A DNA stretch of 64,000 bases from an uncultured Steroidobacter sp. (GCF_937958065.1 NZ_CALFXI010000097.1:62001-126000); one strand, 5' to 3'. Numbered from the stretch's first letter, positions 35,029 through 44,323 are shown. Notes: generated by a model not told the origin, from the letters alone. Numbers and translations are program-made.

Positions 35029-37752
35029 GTGGGAATCATTCGAACGCGGTTGACACCGCCGAGCGAGGCCGCCAGTCTCATCGACAGGCCGCGGTTGTTG
35101 AATCGGCTCGCCGAAGCCGAGCACGCCGGGCTCACCGTGGTGCTGGCGCCGGCCGGCTATGGCAAGACCAGCTTGCTGTCGCAATGGTATCGGACCTTGC
35201 GCTCCTCCGGCCGCGCCTGCGGCTGGCTGACCGCCGATGCGTCGGACAACGATGCAGTCGGCTTGTTGTGGTACATCGCCGCCGCCTTGTCGGATGCGGG
35301 CGTCTCGTTCGAGCCGCGACTGGACCGCGTGCTGCGTACCGACGCGTTCGCGTCCAGTGAATTTCTGACTCACGTCATCATCGAAGCACTGCAGCGGAAC
35401 GGCGGTGCGGTCTATTTGTTCATCGATGACGCGCACGTGCTTGCGCCCGAGCCCATCCATGCGCTGGGCCGGTTGATCGAGCAAGCGCCCGCCGGCACCG
35501 CATTCATCACCGCCTCGCGTTCCCTGCCGGATTTGCACCTCGCTCGCGCGCGTGCGCGCGGTCAGCTGCACGAGGTGCAGGCGGAAGATCTCAAGTTCAC
35601 GCCCGATGAGACGCGGACTTTCATCGCCGGCGCGGCCAATTCCGAGTTGGACGAGCAGGACCTGTCCACGCTGCAACAGCGCACCGAAGGCTGGATCGCG
35701 GGCCTGAAGCTCGCCAGCCTGGCATTGCGCCGAGGCACCGCGCCCAAAGAAATGTTGGCCAGCTTCAGCGGCAGCAACCGCTCCGTCTCCGACTTCTTTG
35801 CCGAGGAAGTGTTCTCGGCGCAGCCGCAACCGGTGCGCGAGTTCCTGCTGAAGACCTCCATCCTGGATCGCTTTTGTCCGTCGCTGTGCGAGGCGGTCAC
35901 CGGGCAGCCCGATGCGACCCGGCGCTTGTATGAAATCGAGGAGCGCGGACTGTTCCTGCTGCAACTGGATCAGGAGCGTCACTGGCATCGCTACCATCAT
36001 CTGTTCGCGACCTTCCTGCAGCGGCGCATGGATGAATACGATTCGCAGGCCAGCCGCGAGCTGCACCTGCGTGCCAGCGATTGGTTCTGGGAAGCCGGCT
36101 TGCCAGTGGATGCCATCGAGCATGCGCTCAAGGCCGGCGCGCCGGGTCGCGCGGCGGATTTCCTGGAACGGCGTTGCCAGGAGCTGACGTATGTCGGCAA
36201 GGTCCGGCTGGTCAGCAAGTTCGCCGAGCAGATTCCCGAAGCCATTCTGCATCGCTATCCCGGCGTACTCCTGACGCTGGCGTGGCGCCAGACGCGCGCC
36301 CTGCACTTCGAGCAGGCGGCGGAGCTGATCCGCATCGCCGGCCAGCGGCTGGATGAAATGGCCGCGGAGAACGAGGTGCCGACCGCCGAGCTGCGCAAGC
36401 TGCGTTATCTGTATTTGCATCGGGAGATGGTGCTCACTGCCGCTCATGATCAGATGCCCGATGTGGAGCGCCGCTGTCAGCACCTGCTCGATGAGTATCC
36501 CGAAGAGCAACATCCCTATCTCAAAGGGACGATCTACGGCCACCTGCTGGCCGCGCGACGCGAGCAATACAAACTGGCGGACTTCGAGAAGCTGTTCGCG
36601 ACCGCGCACGGCATCATGAAACGTTCGGTCTACAGCTTCGCGGCCGTGGGTCTGCAAGCGAGCATCGGGCCGTTCCAGTTCCTTGCCGGCAAAACGTCGG
36701 CCGCGCGCGCCGTTCTCGAACAAGGGCGCGATGAAGGCGTCAAATACAGCGGCCGCCATTCTTCTGCTACCGCCGTATGCGCGTTGCCGCTGGCGGAGCT
36801 GGTCTATGAGAACAACGAGCTCGATCTCGCCGCGCAGCTGGTTGACGAAGCCATGCCGTCGGCGGTGGGCTTCGGGTTCGTCGATCAGCTGGTCTCGGCC
36901 TTTACCACGCAAGCCAAGCTGCATCATGCCCGCCGGGACATCACGGCTGCATTACAAACATTGGACGATGGCATGGCCATCGCCGTCGAGCGCGATCTGG
37001 AGCGGCTCAAGCTGGCACTGATCGCGGAGCGCGTGCGTGTGCTGATCGAGAGCGGGCGAACGGATGAGGCGAGTCGCTACGCCGCTGCTCAAGGCATCGT
37101 CGTGACCGACCGCGCGCCCACGCCGGGCGATGCCGTTACGACCAGAGATGAATATCGCGCGATCATCTGGGTGCGCCTCGCCCAGGCGTCGGATCATTTG
37201 TTCGAGGCGATCACCGTTGCTCGTCAGTGGCGAAGTTTTTGTGCCGCGCGCGGCGCCATCCTGTCACTGATCCGTTGGGACATTCTGCTCGCCTGCATTC
37301 ATTTCACCAGCGGCAACAAGCTGGCGGCCCAACGCGCGCTGCGCGAGGCGCTCACGCACGGCGTGAACGTGCGCTGCCTGCGCAGCTTCATCGATGAAGG
37401 CGCGATCATGCGAACGCTGCTCGAATCGGTCGAGGTCACCGAGTCCGCGCATCCCACCGACGCCTTCGCCGCCGAACTGCTGAATGTGATGGACGGTGGT
37501 GATCGCGCTCCGCGTGCCACGCCGGACGATCCGGTCAACGACGAAGGTCTCTACGGCCGTTTCAGCGAGCGCGAGCGCGAAATTCTGACGCTGGTCGCCT
37601 CGGGCTTGCGCAACAAGGAAGTCGCCGAACGGCTCGGCATGACCGAAGGCACCATCAAGTGGTACCTGCAGCAGGTCTACGACAAGATCGGCACGCGCCG
37701 CCGGCAGCGAGCAGTTGAACGCGCGCGGCAGTTTGGCTTGATTGCTTCTTAG
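35029..37752 (+). CDS. MalT/LAL-type LuxR-family transcriptional activator
   Basis: A 907-aa large ATP-binding LuxR regulator. The N-terminal STAND ATPase carries the P-loop LAPAGYGKTSLLSQW (about residues 39-53) and Walker-B-like VYLFIDDAHVL. A long helical repeat sensor spans about 330-820, and the C-terminal LuxR HTH covers 845-907 (ILTLVASGLRNKEVAERLGM, TEGTIKWYLQQVYDKI). MalT relatives oligomerise on ligand and ATP binding and activate catabolic promoters. It starts at a GTG 41 bp after the SnoaL gene and lies in the middle of the catabolic set, so it is the prime candidate to bind the four palindromes. No palindrome precedes its own start; it may be transcribed with the P450 unit. Confidence 0.9.
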   Translation: MGIIRTRLTPPSEAASLIDRPRLLNRLAEAEHAGLTVVLAPAGYGKTSLLSQWYRTLRSSGRACGWLTADASDNDAVGLLWYIAAALSDAGVSFEPRLDRVLRTDAFASSEFLTHVIIEALQRNGGAVYLFIDDAHVLAPEPIHALGRLIEQAPAGTAFITASRSLPDLHLARARARGQLHEVQAEDLKFTPDETRTFIAGAANSELDEQDLSTLQQRTEGWIAGLKLASLALRRGTAPKEMLASFSGSNRSVSDFFAEEVFSAQPQPVREFLLKTSILDRFCPSLCEAVTGQPDATRRLYEIEERGLFLLQLDQERHWHRYHHLFATFLQRRMDEYDSQASRELHLRASDWFWEAGLPVDAIEHALKAGAPGRAADFLERRCQELTYVGKVRLVSKFAEQIPEAILHRYPGVLLTLAWRQTRALHFEQAAELIRIAGQRLDEMAAENEVPTAELRKLRYLYLHREMVLTAAHDQMPDVERRCQHLLDEYPEEQHPYLKGTIYGHLLAARREQYKLADFEKLFATAHGIMKRSVYSFAAVGLQASIGPFQFLAGKTSAARAVLEQGRDEGVKYSGRHSSATAVCALPLAELVYENNELDLAAQLVDEAMPSAVGFGFVDQLVSAFTTQAKLHHARRDITAALQTLDDGMAIAVERDLERLKLALIAERVRVLIESGRTDEASRYAAAQGIVVTDRAPTPGDAVTTRDEYRAIIWVRLAQASDHLFEAITVARQWRSFCAARGAILSLIRWDILLACIHFTSGNKLAAQRALREALTHGVNVRCLRSFIDEGAIMRTLLESVEVTESAHPTDAFAAELLNVMDGGDRAPRATPDDPVNDEGLYGRFSEREREILTLVASGLRNKEVAERLGMTEGTIKWYLQQVYDKIGTRRRQRAVERARQFGLIAS

Positions 37753-37789
37753 CGTCGGCCGCTCGCGAGCAACTCGAATCGATGACCTC

Positions 37790-38197
37790 CTAAGCCGCGG
37801 CGTACACGCAGCGGCCACTCGCGAGGAGTTTTCCGCTCGCACCGAAAATCCGCACGTCAGCCGTCGCAATTCGCGAGCCGGCGCGAATCACTTGCGCATC
37901 GATGCTGAACTCCGCATCGAACGCATTGGCGTGGAAATCGACCCGCAGATCGATCGTCGGGCCCGTCTTGCCCTTCACGGACAGAATGGCAGCGAACGCA
38001 GCCGCATCGATCACGCATGCGAAGATGCCACCGTGAGTCATCCCCTTCCCGCCTTCCAGCTCCGCGCGCCAGGGCATACGCAGCTCCAGATGACCGGGCG
38101 CCACGATGCGAGTCGCTTCGATCTGCAACCAGCGATTGAAAGGACTGCTGCTCAGTCGTTCGTTGATGGCCTGCAGGCCCGGCACGGCTTGATCCAT
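37790..38197 (-). CDS. PaaI-type hotdog thioesterase
   Basis: A 135-aa single hotdog-fold protein with the PaaI/4HBT motif GGKGMTHGGIFACVIDAAAFA and strand TIDLRVDFHANAF. It would hydrolyse an acyl-CoA intermediate and free CoA. It converges with the LuxR gene and is divergent from the acyl-CoA dehydrogenase operon, sharing operator copy 4. The ATG 38197 has no Shine-Dalgarno. TAGACT (38209-38204) sits 6 nt upstream, giving a leaderless mRNA. Confidence 0.88.
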   Translation of the reverse strand: MDQAVPGLQAINERLSSSPFNRWLQIEATRIVAPGHLELRMPWRAELEGGKGMTHGGIFACVIDAAAFAAILSVKGKTGPTIDLRVDFHANAFDAEFSIDAQVIRAGSRIATADVRIFGASGKLLASGRCVYAAA

Positions 38198-38230
38198 GCC
38201 GGCAGTCTAAGGGCAGATGGCCGGTGCTGC

Positions 38231-38246
38231 GCTATCTTTCGATAGG
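38231..38246. promoter_or_regulatory. Palindromic operator, copy 4
   Basis: GCTATCTTTCGATAGG lies between the divergent thioesterase and acyl-CoA dehydrogenase genes. Minus: its centre is 32 bp from the centre of TAGACT, the putative thioesterase -10. Plus: the equivalent place (about 38270-38275) reads GACACT, a poor -10. Confidence 0.7.
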
Positions 38247-38311
38247 TGCTGCGCCCTCCACCCGGATTCGACACTGCCACCCTCGCAAAACGCAGGCTCG
38301 GGAGAAGCGCG

Positions 38312-39475
38312 TTGAATTTCGAACTTTCGGAAGAGCATCAAAGCTTCCGCGACATGGTCCGTAAGTGGGTCGACCGGGAAGCGCCCAAGAGCTGGGCCCG
38401 CAAGCTGGAACAGGACGAGCACAATTATCCGTTCGAGCTGTGGGACAAGTTCACCGAAGCCGGCTTTCATGGCATCGGCATCGACGAGCGCTACGGCGGC
38501 GCTGGCGGCGATCTGATCATGCAGATGGTGCTGGCGCGCGAACTGGCGCGGTCGCTGGGCGGTCTCGCCTGGATCTGGGGCATCACCTCGTTCGCCGGCG
38601 GCAAATCCATCGGCGTGTATGGCACGCCTGCGCAACAGGAGAAATTCCTGCCGCAGATCGCAGCTGGCAAACTGCGTGCAGCGATCGCATTCACCGAGCC
38701 CGGCGGCGGCACCGACGTGCTGGGCGCGTTGCGCACCGAAGCCGTCCGCGGTGACGGCGGCTGGATCGTCAACGGCGAGAAGATCTGGAGCTCATCGGCG
38801 CACGTCGCCGACTATCTGCTGCTGCTCGCTCGCACGGACAAGAACGTGAAGAAGCGCCATCACGGCGTGAGCTTGTTCTGGATTCCCACCAAGACGCCGG
38901 GGGTGAAGATCACGCCTCTGCCCAAGCTCGGCATGCGTTCGATGGGCTCATGCACCGTACATCTGCAGGATGTGTTCGTTCCGGACGAGCTGGTGCTCGG
39001 CGAGCCCGGCAATGCCTGGTACATGCTGCTGCCCACGCTCAACAACGAGCGCATCATGGTCGCGGCGTTCTGTTTGGGCGTGCTCGATGGCGTGCTCGAA
39101 GATGCGCTCGACTACGCCAAGCAACGCAAGGCGTTCGGCAAGATCATCGGCGAGTTCCAGGCGCTGCAGCACTACATCGCCGACATCGCCACCTGGCGCC
39201 ATCAAGTCGAGCTGATGCTGTTGCACTGTGCATGGCTGCAGATGAATGGGCGCAATGCGCACATGGAATCGAGCATGCTGAAGATCACCGCGTCGGAGTA
39301 CGCCAATCGCGCCGCGGACCTGGGCATTCAGATCCTGGGCGGCATGGGCTATTCCGCCGAGACCGACATGCAACGTTACTGGCGCGATTCGCGACTGTGG
39401 CGCATCGGACCGATCACCAACGAGATGGCTCGCAACGTGATCGCCGAGAGCCTCGGCCTGCCGCGCTCCTTCTGA
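38312..39475 (+). CDS. Acyl-CoA dehydrogenase
   Basis: A 387-aa FAD enzyme starting at TTG 38312 (LNFELSEEHQSFRDMVRKWV), preceded by GGGAGAAG. The FAD/substrate segment IAFTEPGGGTDVLGALRTEA and the C-terminal ILGGMGYSAETDMQRYWRDS are clear. The MCAD Glu position reads RIGPITNEMARN, with no Glu there. A Glu is present in NNERIMVAAF, as in isovaleryl/long-chain enzymes, suggesting a branched substrate. It is the first of seven plus-strand genes ending with the racemase. Confidence 0.92.
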   Translation: MNFELSEEHQSFRDMVRKWVDREAPKSWARKLEQDEHNYPFELWDKFTEAGFHGIGIDERYGGAGGDLIMQMVLARELARSLGGLAWIWGITSFAGGKSIGVYGTPAQQEKFLPQIAAGKLRAAIAFTEPGGGTDVLGALRTEAVRGDGGWIVNGEKIWSSSAHVADYLLLLARTDKNVKKRHHGVSLFWIPTKTPGVKITPLPKLGMRSMGSCTVHLQDVFVPDELVLGEPGNAWYMLLPTLNNERIMVAAFCLGVLDGVLEDALDYAKQRKAFGKIIGEFQALQHYIADIATWRHQVELMLLHCAWLQMNGRNAHMESSMLKITASEYANRAADLGIQILGGMGYSAETDMQRYWRDSRLWRIGPITNEMARNVIAESLGLPRSF

Positions 39476-39476
39476 C

Positions 39477-39917
39477 ATGGCCGGCGAACAACCTCCTCAG
39501 GTCGCCGGCACCCGCCTGCCCGGTGGCGAATATCGCATCAGCAGCGCGGAGAACCGCGCGCTCTGCGAAGCTCTGCTGACGGAGCCTGCGGCGGACGGTC
39601 GCGCTCACGAGATCTATTCATACATCGCCACGCAATCCGGCATGGGGGTGACAGTGGATGGGCTGCTCGCGATCTGCGAGTTCGATGCCGCAGACGGGCC
39701 GATGCTCGGCAGCAGCAACAGCCGTTTCCACAGCACGCTGATGACCGAGGTGACTTATCGGGTCAGCGGCACCATCCTGGCGCTGACTCGCAAGCAGAGC
39801 AGGAAACTCGGCGTGATGGATGTGCTCGAGTATCGACTCACCCTGGAAAGCGAGTCGGGCGAGCCGGTGCTGGAAGTCACCAACACCTGGATCCTGCCGC
39901 GGAGGAATCTCACATGA
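39477..39917 (+). CDS. MaoC-like dehydratase, N-terminal-type subunit
   Basis: A 146-aa single hotdog protein of the FAS1-type MaoC N-terminal family (SGMGVTVDGLLAICEFDAAD; STLMTEVTYRVSGTILALTR). It lacks the catalytic Asp/His hydratase motif, which is supplied by the next gene. The two overlap (ATGA), so they probably form a hetero-oligomer. Split pairs of this kind (ChsH1/ChsH2 of Mycobacterium tuberculosis) hydrate bulky enoyl-CoAs such as steroid side chains. The start ATG lies 1 nt after the dehydrogenase stop. Confidence 0.82.
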   Translation: MAGEQPPQVAGTRLPGGEYRISSAENRALCEALLTEPAADGRAHEIYSYIATQSGMGVTVDGLLAICEFDAADGPMLGSSNSRFHSTLMTEVTYRVSGTILALTRKQSRKLGVMDVLEYRLTLESESGEPVLEVTNTWILPRRNLT

Positions 39918-40324
39918 TCGCCGTGGGAGATCCGTTGCCAGGGTTGCGGATCGAATCCGTCAGCCCCGAGAAGATGCGTCAGCTGGCCGCCGTGCTGCGC
40001 GATCCGAATCCCATTCATCTCGATCCCGCCGCGGTCGCCCGACTCGGCCTGGGCGATCGAGTCATCAATCAAGGGCCGGCGAACCTGGCTTACATCATCA
40101 ACATGCTGCGTGCCGCTTTTCCGGCGTCGAGCTTGCTGCAACTGGATGCCCGTTTTCTGGCCAATGTGTTCGGCGGCGACGCCGTCGAAGCTGGCGGTCG
40201 CATCACGTTCGTAACGACTGAAACGGAAGGCACACGCGTGGGCTGCGAGACCTGGCTGAACGTCGATGGCCGCGGCCCGGCGGTCACCGCCAATGCTGTG
40301 CTACTGCTCGGAGGACGCTCATGA
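39914..40324 (+). CDS. MaoC-like (R)-enoyl-CoA hydratase, catalytic subunit
   Basis: A 136-aa hotdog protein bearing the hydratase-2 motif in RDPNPIHLDPAAVARLGLGD, with D30 and H35 as the catalytic pair, then INQGPANLAYIINMLRAAF. It hydrates a trans-2-enoyl-CoA, likely as a heterodimer with the preceding subunit. The start overlaps the upstream stop by 4 nt and its own stop overlaps the next start (ATGA). Confidence 0.87.
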   Translation: MIAVGDPLPGLRIESVSPEKMRQLAAVLRDPNPIHLDPAAVARLGLGDRVINQGPANLAYIINMLRAAFPASSLLQLDARFLANVFGGDAVEAGGRITFVTTETEGTRVGCETWLNVDGRGPAVTANAVLLLGGRS

Positions 40325-41325
40325 AGGCGTTGATGCTCACGCGCACGGAAGGCCCCGGCTCCGTCGAGTTGCAGGACATCGACAAACCCGCGCCTGCCGC
40401 TGGCGAAGTGCGCGTCGCGTTGCGTGCCGCTTCGTTGAACTATCGCGAGCTGTGGATCAGTCGCGGCCAGTATCCGGGCATGAAGTTGCCCTCGGGCCTG
40501 GGTGCGGATGGCGCGGGCGTCATCGAAGCCGTTGGCTCCGGCGTGGACCCAGCGAACATTGGCCGCGAGGTCGTGCTCTATCCCGGCCTGGGCTGGGGCG
40601 ACAACCCCAGCTATCCCAGCAAGCAGTTCGCCCTGTTCGGGATGCCTCTGCCCGGCACACTCGCTCAACACATATGTGTGCCGCTGATCAACGCATTCGA
40701 CAAGCCGGCCGCGTTGTCGTTCGAAGAGGCCGCCTGCTTTCCCACTGCTGGCCTGACAGCCTGGCGCGCGGTGAGCGTGAAAGCGCAGCTCGCGGCGGGC
40801 GAGCATGCGTTGGTCACCGGCATCGGCGGCGGCGTCGCGACGTTCGCCAGCGCTTTCGCAATCGCGCTCGGAGCAAAGGTGTTCGTCACCAGCAGCGCGG
40901 AGGAAAAGATTCAGCGAGCACAACAGCTCGGCGCGGCTGGCGGCGTCGTCTATACGCAAGACAAGTGGGGCAAGACGCTCGCCAAGCTCAGCGGCGGCAT
41001 CGATGTAGTCATCGATGGCGCGCCGGCCGGATCGCTGTCTCAATACATTCGCGCCTTGAACCTGGGCGCGCGCGTCGTGATCTACGGCTCGACCGGCGGC
41101 GTCGATGCTCAGTTCTCCACTCCCGATCTGTTCCTGCGTCACGCCAGCTTGCTGGGCACGGCGATGGGCACGCTCGACGATTTCGGCCGCATGCTCGAGT
41201 TCGTGGCGGGCAAGCAGTTGCGCCCAGTGATCGACCAGCGATTCACGCTCGACCATGCGCGCGACGCGTTGCTCAGCCTGGAGAGCAACCACGGCATGGG
41301 CAAGATCGTCGTCACCATCGATTGA
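40321..41325 (+). CDS. MDR-family NAD(P)H:quinone oxidoreductase-like protein
   Basis: A 334-aa medium-chain reductase: GroES-like N-half (LRAASLNYRELWISRGQYPG; GLGADGAGVIEAVGSGVDP) and Rossmann half (TGIGGGVATFASAFAIALGA; VVIDGAPAGSLSQYIRALNL). The structural zinc cysteine cluster is absent, fitting the zinc-free quinone reductase/enoyl reductase branch. It may reduce a conjugated ketone or enoyl intermediate. It is coupled to the MaoC gene by an ATGA overlap. Confidence 0.88.
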   Translation: MKALMLTRTEGPGSVELQDIDKPAPAAGEVRVALRAASLNYRELWISRGQYPGMKLPSGLGADGAGVIEAVGSGVDPANIGREVVLYPGLGWGDNPSYPSKQFALFGMPLPGTLAQHICVPLINAFDKPAALSFEEAACFPTAGLTAWRAVSVKAQLAAGEHALVTGIGGGVATFASAFAIALGAKVFVTSSAEEKIQRAQQLGAAGGVVYTQDKWGKTLAKLSGGIDVVIDGAPAGSLSQYIRALNLGARVVIYGSTGGVDAQFSTPDLFLRHASLLGTAMGTLDDFGRMLEFVAGKQLRPVIDQRFTLDHARDALLSLESNHGMGKIVVTID

Positions 41326-41329
41326 CCGC

Positions 41330-42106
41330 ATGCAATCTTTATTCGATATCAAAGGCAAAACCGTGTTGATCACGGGCGGCGTGCACGGTCTTGGCCGCAT
41401 GATCGCTGAAGGGATGCTGCGCGCCGGTGCCAGGGTTTACGTCACGAGTCGCAAGGCCGACGCCGCGCAAGCCGCGGAGCAGGAACTGCGCTCGTTGGGG
41501 GACTGCGTCGCTCTCGCCGCCGATCTGGCGACACCGGCGGCGGCTGTCGCGCTCGCCAATGAAATCAAGCAACGCGAGCCGCGGCTGCACGCACTCATCA
41601 ACAATGCCGGCAAGACCTGGGGAGCCCCGCTGGAACAATTCCCCGACAAAGCCTGGGATGCGGTGTTCTCGGTCAATGTGCAAGGGCCATTCACGCTGGT
41701 CCGCGAGCTGCTGCCGGCGCTGCAAGCTGCCGGCTCGGAAGCAGACCCGGCGCGAATCATCAACATTGGCTCGCTCGCCGGCAGCGTGGTCGAGCGCATC
41801 GGCGCCTTCTCGTACTCGGCGAGCAAAGCGGCGATCCATCATCTGTCTCGCGTACTCGCGGCCGAAGTTGCCGAACGGCACATCACGGTCAACGTCGTGG
41901 TCCCCGGATATTTTCCGACCCAGATGACCGCGCACATCCGCAAGGACGATGCCGAAGCGAACAAACTGATCGCCCGCATTCCCCTCGCCCGCCTCGGCCA
42001 CGAAGACGACATCGCCGGGCTGTGCATCTTTCTATGTTCCCGCGCCGGCCGGTATCTCACCGGCACGGAGTTGTATGTCGACGGTGGCATGTCCGGCTGC
42101 CGCTGA
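41330..42106 (+). CDS. SDR family oxidoreductase
   Basis: A 258-aa SDR with GKTVLITGGVHGLGRMIAEG, the NNAG motif in LINNAGKTWGAP, Ser in NIGSLAGSVVER, SYSASKAAIHHL and the C-terminus TGTELYVDGGMSGCR. RhlG/gluconate-5-dehydrogenase-like members look similar. ATG 41330 lies 4 bp after the upstream stop. It is likely a dehydrogenase for a hydroxyacyl or ring alcohol in the pathway. Confidence 0.9.
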   Translation: MQSLFDIKGKTVLITGGVHGLGRMIAEGMLRAGARVYVTSRKADAAQAAEQELRSLGDCVALAADLATPAAAVALANEIKQREPRLHALINNAGKTWGAPLEQFPDKAWDAVFSVNVQGPFTLVRELLPALQAAGSEADPARIINIGSLAGSVVERIGAFSYSASKAAIHHLSRVLAAEVAERHITVNVVVPGYFPTQMTAHIRKDDAEANKLIARIPLARLGHEDDIAGLCIFLCSRAGRYLTGTELYVDGGMSGCR

Positions 42107-42119
42107 ATCAAGGTATGTC

Positions 42120-43166
42120 ATGACCCTGCCGAACACGCTCGAAGAAATTACCGCGGAGTGGCTCACAGCTGCTCTGAGCTCCAACTATCCCGGCGTGCAA
42201 GTGAAATCGGTCTTCCATGGCACGCAGATTGCGGGCACCGGCATGAAAGTCCGGTTGCTGCTCGACTATAACGCGGCCGGACATGCGGCGCGCTTGCCTG
42301 CAACGATGTGGATCAAAGGCGCGCTGCATGAATACGCCAAGAACATCCGCGCCGCGTTTCAGCGCGAGGTGCTGTTCTATCGCGACGTGGCGCCGTTGAA
42401 CATCGTTCGTTCCCCACGAGCCTACTTCGCACAGTCCGATGCCGAGGCGGGCCAGGGCATCGTGCTCATGGAAGATCTGCTCGCGAGCAATGCATCTTTC
42501 GGCGATCCCGTGCAGCCAGCCTCAGTGGATCTGGTCGCGCAGACTTTGAAAATGGAAGCACGGCTGCACGCCCGTTGGTGGCGCAGTCCCGAGCTGAGCA
42601 AGTTTGGCGAACGCGGCGGCTCGTTGCGAACCGACGGCGTCATCGATCGGCTGATGGCGCCGGCGAGCTGGAATGCAGCGATGTCGATGCCACGTTCCAG
42701 AGGCATTCCTGCGCCCCTGCGTGATGGCGCACGTGTGCATGCAGCGATCCATAAGGTGCTGGCAGCGAATGACCGCCTGCCCGAATGCCTGCTCCACGGC
42801 GATCCGCACTTGGGCAACATGTATTTCACTGCCGATGGCGCGATTGGATTTCTCGACTGGCAACGCATGATGCGGGGACCGTGGATCTGGGATGCGGCTT
42901 ACACGCTCTGCGGGTTCCTGAGCATCGAGGACCGCCGCGCCCACGAACGAGAGTTGCTGGCCTCTTATCTGGATGAGCTGCAACGAGCCGGCGGCGAGCC
43001 GCCCTCCTTCGAAGAGGCCTGGCAGTTGTACCTGGCGCAGTTGTTCTACGGCATGGTGTGGTCGGTAGTGCCGCCCGGCACTCAACCCGAAGATGCGATC
43101 GAAAGCGTCTGCACCCGATTCGCGGTCGCGATCGCCGATCACGATGCGTTCAAGGCCGTGCAATGA
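42120..43166 (+). CDS. APH-like phosphotransferase family protein
   Basis: A 348-aa protein of the aminoglycoside phosphotransferase/ecdysteroid-kinase-like fold. The Brenner motif HGDPHLGNMYF begins at H226, followed by the metal-binding GFLDWQRMMRGPWIWDAAY. Family members next to acyl-CoA dehydrogenases are common in lipid and terpenoid catabolic clusters, where their substrate is mostly unknown. A role phosphorylating a hydroxylated intermediate before elimination is possible. It overlaps the racemase start (ATGA). Confidence 0.85.
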   Translation: MTLPNTLEEITAEWLTAALSSNYPGVQVKSVFHGTQIAGTGMKVRLLLDYNAAGHAARLPATMWIKGALHEYAKNIRAAFQREVLFYRDVAPLNIVRSPRAYFAQSDAEAGQGIVLMEDLLASNASFGDPVQPASVDLVAQTLKMEARLHARWWRSPELSKFGERGGSLRTDGVIDRLMAPASWNAAMSMPRSRGIPAPLRDGARVHAAIHKVLAANDRLPECLLHGDPHLGNMYFTADGAIGFLDWQRMMRGPWIWDAAYTLCGFLSIEDRRAHERELLASYLDELQRAGGEPPSFEEAWQLYLAQLFYGMVWSVVPPGTQPEDAIESVCTRFAVAIADHDAFKAVQ

Positions 43167-44323
43167 ATTCGTCAACCATGCGCGGGGGACCGCTCCAGGG
43201 GGTTCGCGTCATCGAGATTGCCGGACTCGGGCCCGGGCCGTTCTGCGGCATGATGCTCGCGGACATGGGCGCGGATGTGATCACGATCGAGCGCAGTACT
43301 GCGAATGACACGCGTCGTGAACCATTGATGCGCAATCGGACGCGGCTCGCACTGGATCTGAAAAACGCTGCCGACCGACAGAGCTTGCTGCAACTGATAC
43401 CGCGCGCCGATGTTCTGTTCGAAGGCTATCGGCCCGGTGTGGCCGAGCGCCTGGGCATCGGACCGGAGGTTTGCCTGGAGATCAATCCGAAGCTGGTCTA
43501 CGGCCGGATGACCGGTTGGGGGCAAACAGGCCCGCTGGCGCACGCCGCTGGGCATGACATCAATTACATCGCGCTGACCGGCGCGCTTCATGGCATCGGA
43601 CGCATGGGCGAGAAGCCGGTGCCGCCGCTGAATCTGGTCGGCGACTTCGGAGGCGGCGGAATGATGCTCGCGTTCGGCATCGTGTGTGCCCTGTTCGAAG
43701 CGCAGCGGTCCGGCCGCGGACAGGTCGTCGATGCCGCCATGGTGGACGGCGCCGTCGCGCTCATGGCCATGAGTATTGGATTCAAAGCCGCTGGCATGCA
43801 TCCGAACGGCGTCGGTACCAGCCTGCTTTCCGGCGGCGCGCATTACTACGACACGTACGAGACTCGCGACGGCAAGTACGTCAGCATCGGTTCGCTCGAG
43901 CCGCAGTTCTTCGCGCTGCTCATGGAAAAGCTCGATTTGCAGCAGACCGACATGGCGGCCACAGGCATGACCAGCGCCAGCGGCCTCGATCCGAACGTCT
44001 GGAAACAAATGAAACCTCGCCTGGCGGAGATCTTCCGCACGCGCACTCGCGACGAATGGTGCGCGCTGCTCGAAGGCACGGACGTTTGTTTCGCCCCGGT
44101 CCTGGAACTATCGGAAGCACCCTTTCATCCGCACAATCGCGCACGCGAGGCATTCGTCGACGTCGATGGCCAGCTGCAGAATGCCCCGGCGCCGCGTTTC
44201 AGCCGCACTTCCCCCACTCGGCCGCAGCCAGCAGAGCAAGGGCCGGCCGCGGTGAGCGCACTCTTGGAACGCTGGGGCGTTCAAACCGAAGCGCTGGCAG
44301 CGGTCCTTCGCCGGGGCTCGTAA
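43163..44323 (+). CDS. Alpha-methylacyl-CoA racemase (CaiB/BaiF family)
   Basis: A 386-aa enzyme that interconverts (2R)- and (2S)-methyl-branched acyl-CoAs so that stereospecific dehydrogenases can act. PLQGVRVIEIAGLGPGPFCG opens it. The catalytic residues line up with the M. tuberculosis MCR triad: H131 (AGHDINYIALTG), D161 (LVGDFGGGG, the same 30-residue spacing) and E233 (YYDTYETRDGKYVSIGSLEP). This is the strongest substrate clue in the window: the pathway handles alpha-methyl acyl chains. The 3' end overlaps the convergent PepSY gene by 43 nt. Confidence 0.92.
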   Translation: MNSSTMRGGPLQGVRVIEIAGLGPGPFCGMMLADMGADVITIERSTANDTRREPLMRNRTRLALDLKNAADRQSLLQLIPRADVLFEGYRPGVAERLGIGPEVCLEINPKLVYGRMTGWGQTGPLAHAAGHDINYIALTGALHGIGRMGEKPVPPLNLVGDFGGGGMMLAFGIVCALFEAQRSGRGQVVDAAMVDGAVALMAMSIGFKAAGMHPNGVGTSLLSGGAHYYDTYETRDGKYVSIGSLEPQFFALLMEKLDLQQTDMAATGMTSASGLDPNVWKQMKPRLAEIFRTRTRDEWCALLEGTDVCFAPVLELSEAPFHPHNRAREAFVDVDGQLQNAPAPRFSRTSPTRPQPAEQGPAAVSALLERWGVQTEALAAVLRRGS

